A stretch of 39,520 bases of DNA from an uncultured Oscillospiraceae bacterium (GTDB taxonomy: Bacteria; Bacillota; Clostridia; Oscillospirales; Oscillospiraceae): assembly GCA_947625965.1 (NCBI GenBank), contig CANQQO010000009.1, positions 1 through 39,520 of the forward strand, read 5' to 3'. Below are positions 16,011-24,880 of this stretch, piece by piece; the first letter of the stretch is position 1; each line of letters begins with the position of its first letter. Under the pieces are notes generated by a model. That model was not told where the DNA came from. It made no database searches and saw only the letters and a program-made list of their open reading frames with translations. The translations under genes were made by a program, and so were the position numbers.

Positions 16011-17120
16011 TTATTCCTCGAATGGGAACCGGTAGGGTAGGCCGCACTCGTCCCGCAACTGCACCAGCTCCTTTTGGATGGCCTCGCCCACGGGGACTCC
16101 CAGATCCTTCCGCTCCTGCCAAGCCAGATATTCCTTTTCTCCGGCGGTATAGATCCGCTCCGCCCCGGGCGCTTTCCGGGAGGCCCGCAGATCCCGGCAG
16201 ATGCCTCCGGCGGTGTGCCGGAAGATGTCCAGGCCCATGAAAAACTCCGGATTGATGACAAAGAAGAAGTGGCCCAGCCGGTACATGGCGCGGTTCCCCG
16301 CTTCGTCCTTGCCGCTCAGGGCTTTCATGTAGGGTCCCCCGGTCAGGGCGGCGGAGAGGATCTCTACAATGGCGGCGAAGCCGTAGCCCTTGTAGCCGCC
16401 GGTCTCCTCTCCCAGACCACCCAGAGGCAGGAGGGCGCACTCCCCTGCCCGCATTTTCCGCAGGATCTCCCCAGAGTCCGTCATGGTGCCGCCCTCCTGG
16501 GTCACCACCAGGCCGGCGGGAGTGGGCTTGCCCTCCCGTTCGTAGTATTCGATTTTCCCATTCTGGATGGTGGAGGTGGCGCAGTCAAAATTAAATGGGA
16601 ACGCCTCGTCCGTGGGCATGGTGAAGGTCAGGGGATTGGTGCCCATCATGGGCTCCACCCCGAAGGTGGGGGCAACGGAGGGCCGGGCGTTGGTGCCCGA
16701 GATCCCGATCATCCCCGCCTTCTCCGCCATGCCGGTCCAGTAGCCCGCGATGCCATAGTGGGTGGAGTTGAAAATAGCGCCCCCCGCCATACCGTACACC
16801 CGGGCTTTTTCAATGAGCAGCTCCATCATCTTGTGACTGGCCACCATGCCCATGCCGTTGTTGGCGTCCATGACCACCGTGGTGGGAGTCTCTTTCAAAA
16901 TGTCGATCTTGGTCACCGGCAGCAGGGTGCCGTTCCGAATCCGATCCAGGTAGATGGGCTTGAACCGGTTGCAGCCGTGGCTTTCAATGCCCCGGCGGTC
17001 GGACTCCAGCAGCACATCCGCGCAGATGGCGGCATCCGCCGCGGGCACGCCGTAGGCTTGGAACACATCCACCATAAAGTCGTTCATCAGCTTCCAGGGG
17101 ACAAAGGGCCGGTCATCCAT
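16011..17120 (-). CDS. Malate/L-lactate/ureidoglycolate dehydrogenase family oxidoreductase (Ldh_2)
   Basis: ESHGCNRFKPIYLDRIRNG, NNGMGMVASHKMMELLIEKA, STHYGIAGYW, GTNPLTFTMPT; RBS ctggaggag before the ATG. Confidence 0.9.
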   Translation of the reverse strand: MDDRPFVPWKLMNDFMVDVFQAYGVPAADAAICADVLLESDRRGIESHGCNRFKPIYLDRIRNGTLLPVTKIDILKETPTTVVMDANNGMGMVASHKMMELLIEKARVYGMAGGAIFNSTHYGIAGYWTGMAEKAGMIGISGTNARPSVAPTFGVEPMMGTNPLTFTMPTDEAFPFNFDCATSTIQNGKIEYYEREGKPTPAGLVVTQEGGTMTDSGEILRKMRAGECALLPLGGLGEETGGYKGYGFAAIVEILSAALTGGPYMKALSGKDEAGNRAMYRLGHFFFVINPEFFMGLDIFRHTAGGICRDLRASRKAPGAERIYTAGEKEYLAWQERKDLGVPVGEAIQKELVQLRDECGLPYRFPFEE

Positions 17121-17361
17121 AGCGATCTCCTCCAGTATTTTCTGTCCATAAGATACCACATCCTTCGGCCCAGGGCAACCCCTTTCCTGAAAAATCTGCC
17201 CATTGAGGCAAAATACCGGTCACCGCTCTATCAAGTCCTTGGTGTAGTCCCCGCCGCTGCGATGATAACGCCTGGGGGCGGATGGGGGCAGGGCGGGGCG
17301 CTCCATTCCAGGGCGGTTTTGGCGGTTCCTGGCCACTTTTGCAATTTTATACTTTTGGCAC

Positions 17362-17390
17362 TTGCATTTCTGAATCCGGGGAGATATAAT
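17362..17390 (+). promoter_or_regulatory. Promoter of the antiporter operon
   Basis: TTGCAT-N17-TATAAT. Confidence 0.8.
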
Positions 17391-17424
17391 GTGGGCTGAA
17401 TCTGAGAAAGGAAGATGACCTTGC

Positions 17425-17922
17425 TTGTTTGCCCTGATCTTTGCCGCGTGGCTGATTTTGAACGGGAGAATCACACTGGAAATTTGTGTGCTTGGCCTGG
17501 TTCTGTCAGCCGCGCTTTTTTGGTTTCTGTGCCGCTTTTTGGACTACAGCCTGGAAAAGGAGCTGCGGTTCTGGCGGCTGTCGCCCCTATTGGTCCGGTA
17601 TCTAGGGGTGCTGATTCGGGAGATCGTGAAGGCCAATCTGGAGGTGCTGGGGCTGGTCCTGTCCCCGGAGCTGGAGCCAGAGCCGGCGCTGGTCTATTTC
17701 ACCACGGACCTGACCTCCGATCTGGCCAAAGCGATGCTGGCCAACTCCATCACCCTGACGCCGGGCACCATCACCGTGTCCATGGAGGGCAGCCGCTTCT
17801 GCGTCCACTGCCTGGACAAAAAATTCGGGGAGGGTCTGGAAAGCTCGGCCTTCGTCCAGCTCCTGCGGGAGATGGAGGCCCGGGATCGCAAATTCGGTCG
17901 AAAGGAGGCGGAGCAGGCATGA
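17425..17922 (+). CDS. mnhE: Na+/H+ antiporter subunit E (MrpE/MnhE/MbhA)
   Basis: LYF..DLTSDLAKAMLANSITLTPGTITVSMEG, characteristic of MnhE; TTG start. Confidence 0.9.
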   Translation: MFALIFAAWLILNGRITLEICVLGLVLSAALFWFLCRFLDYSLEKELRFWRLSPLLVRYLGVLIREIVKANLEVLGLVLSPELEPEPALVYFTTDLTSDLAKAMLANSITLTPGTITVSMEGSRFCVHCLDKKFGEGLESSAFVQLLREMEARDRKFGRKEAEQA

Positions 17923-18287
17923 TGGAGCAGGTTTTTGGGGCCCTTTTGATCGGCATGATGATGGTGCTGGGGATCCTCATTATCGTCAGCATCATCCGCT
18001 CGGTGCTGGGGCCGGGAATTTCCGACCGAATCATCGCGGTCAACATGATCGGCACCATCGTCATTATGCTGATCGCCCTGCTGTCTGTCTACCTGGATGA
18101 GAGCTACCTGGTGGACGTGTGCCTGATCTACGCCATGATCAGCTTTCTGGCGGTGGTGGTGCTTTGCAAGGTCTACACCGGGGTGTATCTCCAGAAAAAG
18201 CAAATGAAGGCCGATCTCCATGCGGTGGAGGACAATCTGAAGCATCAGGAGGAGCCGGCGGGCCCCGAGGAAAAGGAGACGAATTAA
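17919..18287 (+). CDS. mnhF: Antiporter subunit F (MrpF/MnhF/MbhB)
   Basis: RSVLGPGISDRIIAVNMIGTIVIMLIALLSVYLDESYLVDVCLIYAMISFLAVVVL. Confidence 0.9.
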   Translation: MMEQVFGALLIGMMMVLGILIIVSIIRSVLGPGISDRIIAVNMIGTIVIMLIALLSVYLDESYLVDVCLIYAMISFLAVVVLCKVYTGVYLQKKQMKADLHAVEDNLKHQEEPAGPEEKETN

Positions 18288-18288
18288 C

Positions 18289-18648
18289 ATGGAATGGATA
18301 CGGTATTTCCTGGCGGGGGTCCTGCTTCTGCTGGGGCTGTTTTTGGAGATTTTGGCGGTGTTCGGCGTCAACAAATTTCACAAAGCCCTGAACCGGATGC
18401 ACGCCGCCGCCATTGGGGACACCCTGGGAATATTATTTGTGTTCCTGGGGTGCATGGTCCTGCGGGGCTTCAGCATGGACAGCCTGAAGCTGTTCCTGGT
18501 GATCGCCTTTTTCTGGCTGGCCTCCCCAGTTTCGGGGCACATGATCAGCCGGTTGGAAGCCATGACCAACGAAAATCTGGGAGAAATCGCCGTCGTCCAT
18601 CTGGACAAAGAAGAAAATCAGGAGGAAAAGGACCATGGAAGTGTTTGA
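18289..18648 (+). CDS. mnhG: Antiporter subunit G (MrpG/MnhG/MbhC)
   Basis: GVNKFHKALNRMHAAAIGDTLGILFVFLG...SPVSGHMI. Confidence 0.9.
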   Translation: MEWIRYFLAGVLLLLGLFLEILAVFGVNKFHKALNRMHAAAIGDTLGILFVFLGCMVLRGFSMDSLKLFLVIAFFWLASPVSGHMISRLEAMTNENLGEIAVVHLDKEENQEEKDHGSV

Positions 18649-18889
18649 GCTGCTGCTGTTGCTGTCGCTGGTGGTGTGCGCCATGTCGGTAGCGGTGATC
18701 CGGGACCTGCTGACCTCCATCATTGTGTTCATGTCCTACAGCCTGATCATGTGCATCATCTGGATCCTGCTCCAGTCCCCGGATCTGGCCATCACGGAGG
18801 CGGCGGTGGGCGCCGGCGTCACCAGCGTTCTGTTCTTCGTGACGCTGAAAAAGATCCACGCCATCCGGAAGGAGGACCGGGATGAGTAA
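18635..18889 (+). CDS. MbhD / DUF4040 subunit (equivalent to part of the MrpA C-terminus)
   Basis: MSVAVIRDLLTSIIVFMSYSLIMCIIWILLQSPDLAITEAAVGAGVTSVLFFVTLKK. Confidence 0.88.
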   Translation: MEVFELLLLLSLVVCAMSVAVIRDLLTSIIVFMSYSLIMCIIWILLQSPDLAITEAAVGAGVTSVLFFVTLKKIHAIRKEDRDE

Positions 18890-19961
18890 GCGAAAAAGCC
18901 CCCAGGAGCTGGGCGGCTACCTAAAATTCAAGCGCTGGCTGGCCGGGGACCTGGACCTATTGGAGGATGTGACGGAGGACGCTGTTCCGGCGGCTGCCCC
19001 GGAAAGCGCCGATCGCCTCCCGGCCCGGGACAGCGCCCTGGAGTCCCGCCGCCGGGCCTCCGAGGAGGTCTACGGCCCCGAGGTCTGGCCCCAGTCCCAC
19101 ACCCCGGGCTACGCCCAGGCGTGGCGGGACCGGGTCGCCCTGCAAAAGGGGGCCGGGGACGCCCAGGCGGTGCTCCAGGCCCAGGAGAAGTCCCTGCAGT
19201 TCTTCCGGGCCGTGTATAAGATCATGGCCGTTCTTCTGTGCGGGGCGATCATTCTGGTATTCCTCTGGACTACCGTCCACCTGCCGCCCTTCGGAAGCCC
19301 CGACAACCCGGCCAACAATGAGGTCCCTGCCCGCTACATCCGCCATGGGGTGGAGGAGACCGGCGCCACCAATTTTGTCACCGGCATGATCCTGGACTAC
19401 CGGGCCTTTGATACCTTTGGGGAGTCCTGCGTGCTGTTCATCGCCTCCTGCTGCGTCCAGGTACTGCTCCGGGTGGACGCCTGCGATGGCAAAAGCGCCG
19501 CCCGGACCCGCGTCCAGCAGGAGAACGACCGGCTGTTTGAGCCGAAAAACGACGGAATTCTCCAGCAGACCGCCCGGCTCCTGGTGCCGCTGATCATGAT
19601 TTTCGGGGTCTACATTATTTTGAACGGCCACCTGTCCCCCGGCGGCGGATTTTCCGGGGGCGCGGTGCTGGGCTCCGGGCTGATCCTGTACCTGAACACC
19701 TTCGGCTTTGCCAAGACCGAGCGGTTCTTCAACGAGCGGGTCTACCGCCGGATGACCCTGTGCGCCCTGACCTTTTACTGCCTGGCGAAGAGCTATTCCT
19801 TCTTCACCGGCGCCAACCATCTGGAAAGCGGCATCCCCCTGGGGACCCCCGGCGCAATATTGAGCAGCGGCCTGATCCTGCCCCTCAACATCTGCGTGGG
19901 CCTGGTGGTGATGGGCACCATGTATTCCTTTTATACGCTGTTCCGCAAGGGAGGAATGTGA
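18882..19961 (+). CDS. Fused MbhE-like + MnhB/MbhF subunit with ~110-aa soluble N-terminal extension
   Basis: MbhE-like PPFGSPDNPANNEVPARYIRHGVEETGATNFVTGMILDYRAFDTFGE; MnhB-like NGHLSPGGGFSGGAVLGSGLIL. Confidence 0.85.
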   Translation: MSKRKSPQELGGYLKFKRWLAGDLDLLEDVTEDAVPAAAPESADRLPARDSALESRRRASEEVYGPEVWPQSHTPGYAQAWRDRVALQKGAGDAQAVLQAQEKSLQFFRAVYKIMAVLLCGAIILVFLWTTVHLPPFGSPDNPANNEVPARYIRHGVEETGATNFVTGMILDYRAFDTFGESCVLFIASCCVQVLLRVDACDGKSAARTRVQQENDRLFEPKNDGILQQTARLLVPLIMIFGVYIILNGHLSPGGGFSGGAVLGSGLILYLNTFGFAKTERFFNERVYRRMTLCALTFYCLAKSYSFFTGANHLESGIPLGTPGAILSSGLILPLNICVGLVVMGTMYSFYTLFRKGGM

Positions 19962-19964
19962 GCC

Positions 19965-20348
19965 ATGTTTGGCGAACTGAATTTAAATCTGGAGGAAGAG
20001 GCCGCCATGGTCCTCTTCGGCATTGGCTTTACCATGCTCCTGCTCCACCGGAACCTGATCAAGAAGATCCTGGGCATGAACATCATGGACACGGCCATCT
20101 ACCTGTTCCTGGCCGCCAAGGGCTACATCGCGGGCCGGCAGGTCCCCATCCTCTCGGGCGGGGTGACGGACCCCGCCGCCTACATCAACCCCATTCCCAG
20201 CGGCCTGGTGCTGACGGGGATCGTGGTCAGCGTCAGCACCACGGCGCTGATGCTGGCCCTGACCATCCGGCTCTATGAGCGCTACCACTCCTTAGACCTG
20301 GACCGGATCCTGATCTCCATGAAGCAGGAGGAGGAAGAGCAGCTTTGA
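19965..20348 (+). CDS. mnhC: Antiporter subunit C (MrpC/NuoK-like/MbhG)
   Basis: LLHRNLIKKILGMNIMDTAIYLFL...PIPSGLVLTGIVVSVSTTALMLALTIRLYE. Confidence 0.92.
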   Translation: MFGELNLNLEEEAAMVLFGIGFTMLLLHRNLIKKILGMNIMDTAIYLFLAAKGYIAGRQVPILSGGVTDPAAYINPIPSGLVLTGIVVSVSTTALMLALTIRLYERYHSLDLDRILISMKQEEEEQL

Positions 20349-21862
20349 GCTTCGTCCAAAATTTCCCGTTTTTTTCCATTATTCTGGCCATGTTTTCCGG
20401 GATCGTCTCCTCGGTGCTGAAGGGGAAGAAGGCCCGGGTGCTAAGCGTCTGCGCCATCTCAGTGACCATTTTCATGTCCGCCGCCGTTTTGGCCTACTGC
20501 GCCGCCACCGGGGAGAGCTACGTCTATTGGATGGGCCACTTCCCCGCCCCCTGGGGCAACGAAATTCGGGCGGGGGTGCTGGAGGGACTGACGGCGCTGC
20601 TGTTCAGCGCCATTATGCTCCTTTCGGTGATCGGCGGGGTGAAATATACCCAGACCGACGTGGAACCCAGCAAGCAGAATCTGTTTTACATCCTGATCGA
20701 TCTGATGCTCAGCTCCCTGCTGGCGCTGGTGTACACCAACGACCTGTTTACGGCCTACGTCTTCGTGGAGATCAACACCATCGCCGGCTGCGGCCTGATC
20801 ATGATCACCCAGACCGGGCGGAGCCTGACCGCCGCCATTCGGTACATGGTCATGAGCTCCCTGGGCTCCGGCTTGTTTCTCATCGGGCTGAGCCTGCTCT
20901 ACGATGTGACCGGGCAGCTTCTAATGAGCCCGGCCCAGGAGGCGGTGGGGAAAATCGTCGAAAGCGGGCAGTATGAGATCCCGCTGCTGGTGATCGTGGC
21001 GGTGGTCAGCGTGGGCCTGGCCATCAAAAGCGGGCTGTTCCCCTTCCACTACTGGATCCCGGACACCTACGGCTACGCCACCCCCACGGCCAGCGCGATC
21101 CTCTCCAGCCTGGTCTCCAAGGGGTACATTTTCCTGCTGATCAAATTTTACTACCGGGTCCTGTCCCCGGAGAGCGTGGTCCGCAGCCATATCGGAAACG
21201 TGTTGTTCCTCTTCGGCGTGGCGGGGATGATGGTGGGCTCCCTGCGGGCCATCATGCAGACCGACACCAGGAAGATGATCGCCTATTCCTCCGTGGCCCA
21301 GATCGGCTATATCTACATGGGCATCGGCCTGGGGACGCCGGAGGGCATGATCGCCGCGGTGTTCCACATCTTCTCCCACGGGGCCACCAAGGCGCTGCTG
21401 TTCCTCAGCGCCCGGGGGCTCTACCGGGTCTCCGGGGACCGGACGGATTTTCTGGCCCTCCGGGGCTCCGGGTATCGGAACCGGCTGGCGGGAGTGGGCT
21501 TTTTGGTGGGCTCGCTGTCCATGGTGGGCTTCCCCATGCTCTCGGGCTTTATTTCCAAGCTCCTGTTCGCCACCTCCGCCATGGCCAGCCCCGGCAAGAC
21601 GCTGACCACCCTAATTGCCCTGGCGGTGAGCACCGTGCTGAACGCGGTGTATTTCCTGCGGCTGCTGACGGGCCTATACCGCCCCGCCAGGAGCGGCGCT
21701 TACGCCGCCGGCGCGGGCCCGGATGGGGCTGCCGGAGAACAGATCAATGGCCTGGGCTTCCGGATGGCCGTTTTGTGTCTGATCGCCTTTAACCTGATCC
21801 TGGGGCTGTTCTCCCAGCCCATCGTCCGGGCCATTACCGAGGGCCTGGCAATGTTTAGTTAA
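20345..21862 (+). CDS. Proton-translocating antiporter subunit, MrpD/MbhH-like (1 of 4)
   Basis: Proton_antipo_M-type core: FVEINTIAGCGLIMIT, KSGLFPFHYWIPDTYGYATPTASAILSSLVSKGYIFLLIKFYYR, MIAYSSVAQIGYIYMG. Confidence 0.92.
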   Translation: MSFVQNFPFFSIILAMFSGIVSSVLKGKKARVLSVCAISVTIFMSAAVLAYCAATGESYVYWMGHFPAPWGNEIRAGVLEGLTALLFSAIMLLSVIGGVKYTQTDVEPSKQNLFYILIDLMLSSLLALVYTNDLFTAYVFVEINTIAGCGLIMITQTGRSLTAAIRYMVMSSLGSGLFLIGLSLLYDVTGQLLMSPAQEAVGKIVESGQYEIPLLVIVAVVSVGLAIKSGLFPFHYWIPDTYGYATPTASAILSSLVSKGYIFLLIKFYYRVLSPESVVRSHIGNVLFLFGVAGMMVGSLRAIMQTDTRKMIAYSSVAQIGYIYMGIGLGTPEGMIAAVFHIFSHGATKALLFLSARGLYRVSGDRTDFLALRGSGYRNRLAGVGFLVGSLSMVGFPMLSGFISKLLFATSAMASPGKTLTTLIALAVSTVLNAVYFLRLLTGLYRPARSGAYAAGAGPDGAAGEQINGLGFRMAVLCLIAFNLILGLFSQPIVRAITEGLAMFS

Positions 21863-21885
21863 GAAACGCAGAAAGGAGAAGAATC

Positions 21886-23370
21886 ATGCTACTTTTATTG
21901 CCGGTGCTCTTTCCCCTGGCCGCCGGTACGGCGGTGCTTCTGGCGGGCCGCCGGATGGGGCAGGGCGGAAAAAGCAGGGCGCTGCTGGATGGGTTTTTCC
22001 TGGCGGCCCTGGCGCTGGAGATGATCTTTACCATCCTGGCGGCGGCGAAGGGCGGAGAAGCGACCCTGCTCAGTCTGACCGGGAACCTGACCATGGGCCT
22101 CCGGGTGGACGGGGTCGGGAGCTTCTTCGCGGTGCTGACCGCCGTAATGTGGTTTTTGACCGCCGTCTATGCCGTTGCATACTTAAAAGAGGACGGCCAT
22201 GCCGCCCGGTTTTACGGGTTTTACCTCATGGTCCCCGGGGCGTTGATGGGCCTGGATCTTGCGGCGGACCTGCTGACGTTTTATGTGTTTTTTGAACTGA
22301 TGACCCTTACTTCCCTGCCGCTGGTACTCCACGAACGGACTCAGGAGGCGGTGCGGGCGGGCCTCAAGTACCTGTTCTACTCCGTAGGCGGCGCGTTTTT
22401 GGCCCTGTTTGGCATTTTTTACCTGGCCCAGGCCGCTGGGAGCCTGACATTCCAACCGGGGGGCTATTTTACGGCGGAGTCCGCCGCCTCCGCGCCGCTG
22501 CTGCTGCCGGCGGCGCTGTGCATGATCGTGGGCTTCGGGGCCAAAGCCGGAATGTTCCCCCTCCACGGGTGGCTGCCGGTGGCCCATCCCGCCGCCCCGG
22601 CCCCGGCCAGCGCCGTGCTCTCTGGGGTCATCACCAAGGCCGGCGTCCTGGCGATTTTGCGGAGCACCTATGACCTGATCGGGACCAATGCCCTCCGGGG
22701 GACCTGGGTGCAGGACGCCTGGTTGATCCTGTCCCTTCTGACGGTGTTCTTGGGCTCCATGCTGGCATACCGGGAGAAGGTCTTCAAAAAGCGGCTGGCC
22801 TACTCCACCGTCAGCCAGGTGTCCTATGTCCTGTTTGGCCTGGGGCTGATGGATCCCCTGGGCTTTACCGGGGCGCTGGCCCATGTGGCCTTCCACTCCG
22901 TGATCAAGACGGGGCTGTTCCTGTTCGCCGGGGCGGTGATCCACTGCACCGGCAAGACCCGGGCAGAGGAGCTCCGGGGCCTGGGGCGGATCATGCCCGT
23001 CTCCCTGGGGGCCTATACGGCGGCCTCCCTGGCGCTGATCGGCATTCCCCCCGCCAGCGGATTTATCAGCAAATGGTACCTGGCCCAGGGGGCGCTGGCC
23101 TCGGACACCGGGGTGTTCCGGTATCTCGGCCCAGCGGTGCTGCTGATCAGCGCCCTGCTCACGGCGGGCTATCTGCTGCCCCCGGTGATTGCCGGGTATT
23201 TTCCCGGCCGGGAGCCGGAGGAGTCCGCGCTCCTTTCCGGGGAAAAGCCGCCCCTGATGATGGCCCTCCCCATTCTTCTGCTGGGGGCGGCGGCGGTGCT
23301 GCTGGGCTGCTTCCCCGGCCCGCTTCTGGGCTGGATCGGGCGTCTGGCGGAAGCCGGGATCGTGGGGTGA
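21886..23370 (+). CDS. Proton-translocating antiporter subunit (2 of 4)
   Basis: FGAKAGMFPLHGWLPVAHPAAPAPASAVLSGVITKAGVLAILR, KRLAYSTVSQVSYVLFG. Confidence 0.92.
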   Translation: MLLLLPVLFPLAAGTAVLLAGRRMGQGGKSRALLDGFFLAALALEMIFTILAAAKGGEATLLSLTGNLTMGLRVDGVGSFFAVLTAVMWFLTAVYAVAYLKEDGHAARFYGFYLMVPGALMGLDLAADLLTFYVFFELMTLTSLPLVLHERTQEAVRAGLKYLFYSVGGAFLALFGIFYLAQAAGSLTFQPGGYFTAESAASAPLLLPAALCMIVGFGAKAGMFPLHGWLPVAHPAAPAPASAVLSGVITKAGVLAILRSTYDLIGTNALRGTWVQDAWLILSLLTVFLGSMLAYREKVFKKRLAYSTVSQVSYVLFGLGLMDPLGFTGALAHVAFHSVIKTGLFLFAGAVIHCTGKTRAEELRGLGRIMPVSLGAYTAASLALIGIPPASGFISKWYLAQGALASDTGVFRYLGPAVLLISALLTAGYLLPPVIAGYFPGREPEESALLSGEKPPLMMALPILLLGAAAVLLGCFPGPLLGWIGRLAEAGIVG

Positions 23371-23377
23371 GGGATAA

Positions 23378-24880
23378 ATGAGGGGTTTTCTTCTGGCAGG
23401 GCCGGTGTTTTTGCCCATTTTCACCGGTGTGCTGCTGTTTTTGCTCCAGCCCTGGATCACCACGCCCAGGCGGCGCTCCCTGGTCCGGGGGGCGCTGCTC
23501 CTGCTGGTGCTGGGAAACAGCCTCTGGATGGGGGCGCTGATTGCCGGATGCGGCGGGGAAAGCCAGCCCCAGGTCCTGTTTCGCCTGTACGGGGAGTTGA
23601 CGGTGACGTTCCGCCTGGACCGGATGGGCAGCGTGTTTGCCGGGCTGGTGTCCTTTTTGTGGCCGTTGGCGACCCTGTACGCCTTTTCCTACATGGAAAA
23701 GGAGGAGCGGCGGCCCACCTTTTTCGGGTTTTACACCATCTCCTTCGGGGTGACCCTGGGGGTGGCCCTGGCGGGCAATTTGGTGACCATGTACCTGTTT
23801 TATGAGATGCTGACCTTCGCCACCTTCCCCCTGGTCATGCACCCCATGACCTCCGAGGCGGCCCGGGCCACTAGGCGCTACCTCTACTATTCCATCGGCG
23901 GGGCGGCCTTCGCCTTTCTGGGGCTGATCTACGTTTTGACCTACTCCGCCACGGGCACCACCGCCTTCGTTCCCGGCGGGATGCTGAACGCGGCGGCCGG
24001 GGGGAAGGATCTGACGCTTCTACTGTATGTGCTGGCCTTCTTCGGCTTTGGGGTGAAGGCGGCGCTGTTTCCCTTCCACGGGTGGCTGCCCAGGGCGACG
24101 GTGGCCCCCACGCCGGTGACCGCCCTGCTCCACGCCGTGGCGGTGGTGAAGTCCGGGGCCTTTGCCGTTCTGCGGCTGACCTATTTCAGCTTCGGGGCCG
24201 CCCTCCTGCGGGGCACCTGGGCCCAGTGGGTGGTGATGGGGGCGGCGCTCGTTACCATCGTGTACGCCTCCACCATGGCCGTCCGGGAGATCCACTGGAA
24301 GCGGCGGCTGGCCTACTCCACCATCAGCAACCTGTCCTATATCCTCTTTGGCGCGTCGCTGATGAGCCCGGCGGGGCTGGCGGCGGCGCTGGCCCATCTG
24401 ATCGTTCACGCCATCATGAAGATCTGCGCCTTTTTCTGCGCCGGAGCGGTCCAGACCCAAACCGGCAAGACCTACGTCACCGAGCTGGACGGCCTGGGCG
24501 GCCGGATGCCGGTGACCTTCGGATGCTTCACCGTGGCGGCGCTGTCCCTGATGGGGATCCCGCCCTTTGCCGGATTTTTGAGCAAATGGAGCCTGTGCAC
24601 GGCGGCTCTCTCTGTGTCGGAGAATGCCGGGGGCGCGGTGCTGCCAGTAGTGGGGGTGGCGGTGATCCTATATTCCGCGCTGATGACGGGGATCTATATG
24701 CTCTCGGTGTCGGTGCGGGCCTTCTTCCCCTGGCGGGCGGCGGCCCTGCCGGAGCGCCGGGACCCGGATTGGCGGATGCTTTTGCCGCTGCTGCTCTTTG
24801 CCGGGCTCCTGCTGGTGCTGGGGCTCTGTGGGCAGCCGCTTCTGGCCGCCCTGGCCGAAATTGGAAAGGAGGCGGGATGA
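23378..24880 (+). CDS. Proton-translocating antiporter subunit (3 of 4)
   Basis: FGVKAALFPFHGWLPRATVAPTPVTALLHAVAVVKSGAFAVLR, RRLAYSTISNLSYILFG. Confidence 0.92.
   Translation: MRGFLLAGPVFLPIFTGVLLFLLQPWITTPRRRSLVRGALLLLVLGNSLWMGALIAGCGGESQPQVLFRLYGELTVTFRLDRMGSVFAGLVSFLWPLATLYAFSYMEKEERRPTFFGFYTISFGVTLGVALAGNLVTMYLFYEMLTFATFPLVMHPMTSEAARATRRYLYYSIGGAAFAFLGLIYVLTYSATGTTAFVPGGMLNAAAGGKDLTLLLYVLAFFGFGVKAALFPFHGWLPRATVAPTPVTALLHAVAVVKSGAFAVLRLTYFSFGAALLRGTWAQWVVMGAALVTIVYASTMAVREIHWKRRLAYSTISNLSYILFGASLMSPAGLAAALAHLIVHAIMKICAFFCAGAVQTQTGKTYVTELDGLGGRMPVTFGCFTVAALSLMGIPPFAGFLSKWSLCTAALSVSENAGGAVLPVVGVAVILYSALMTGIYMLSVSVRAFFPWRAAALPERRDPDWRMLLPLLLFAGLLLVLGLCGQPLLAALAEIGKEAG

Noticed and set aside
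16074-17399. 441-aa plus-strand ORF opposite the Ldh_2 dehydrogenase
   Set aside because: Antisense shadow; minus strand carries conserved dehydrogenase motifs.
22183-23463. 426-aa minus-strand ORF within the antiporter operon
   Set aside because: Antisense shadow rich in Gln/Gly/His/Arg; plus-strand antiporter subunit is well supported.
24082-24876. N-terminal 265 residues of the ORF listed as 24082..26859
   Set aside because: Out-of-frame overlap with the preceding antiporter subunit; the true start is most likely ATG at 24877 overlapping the upstream TGA.
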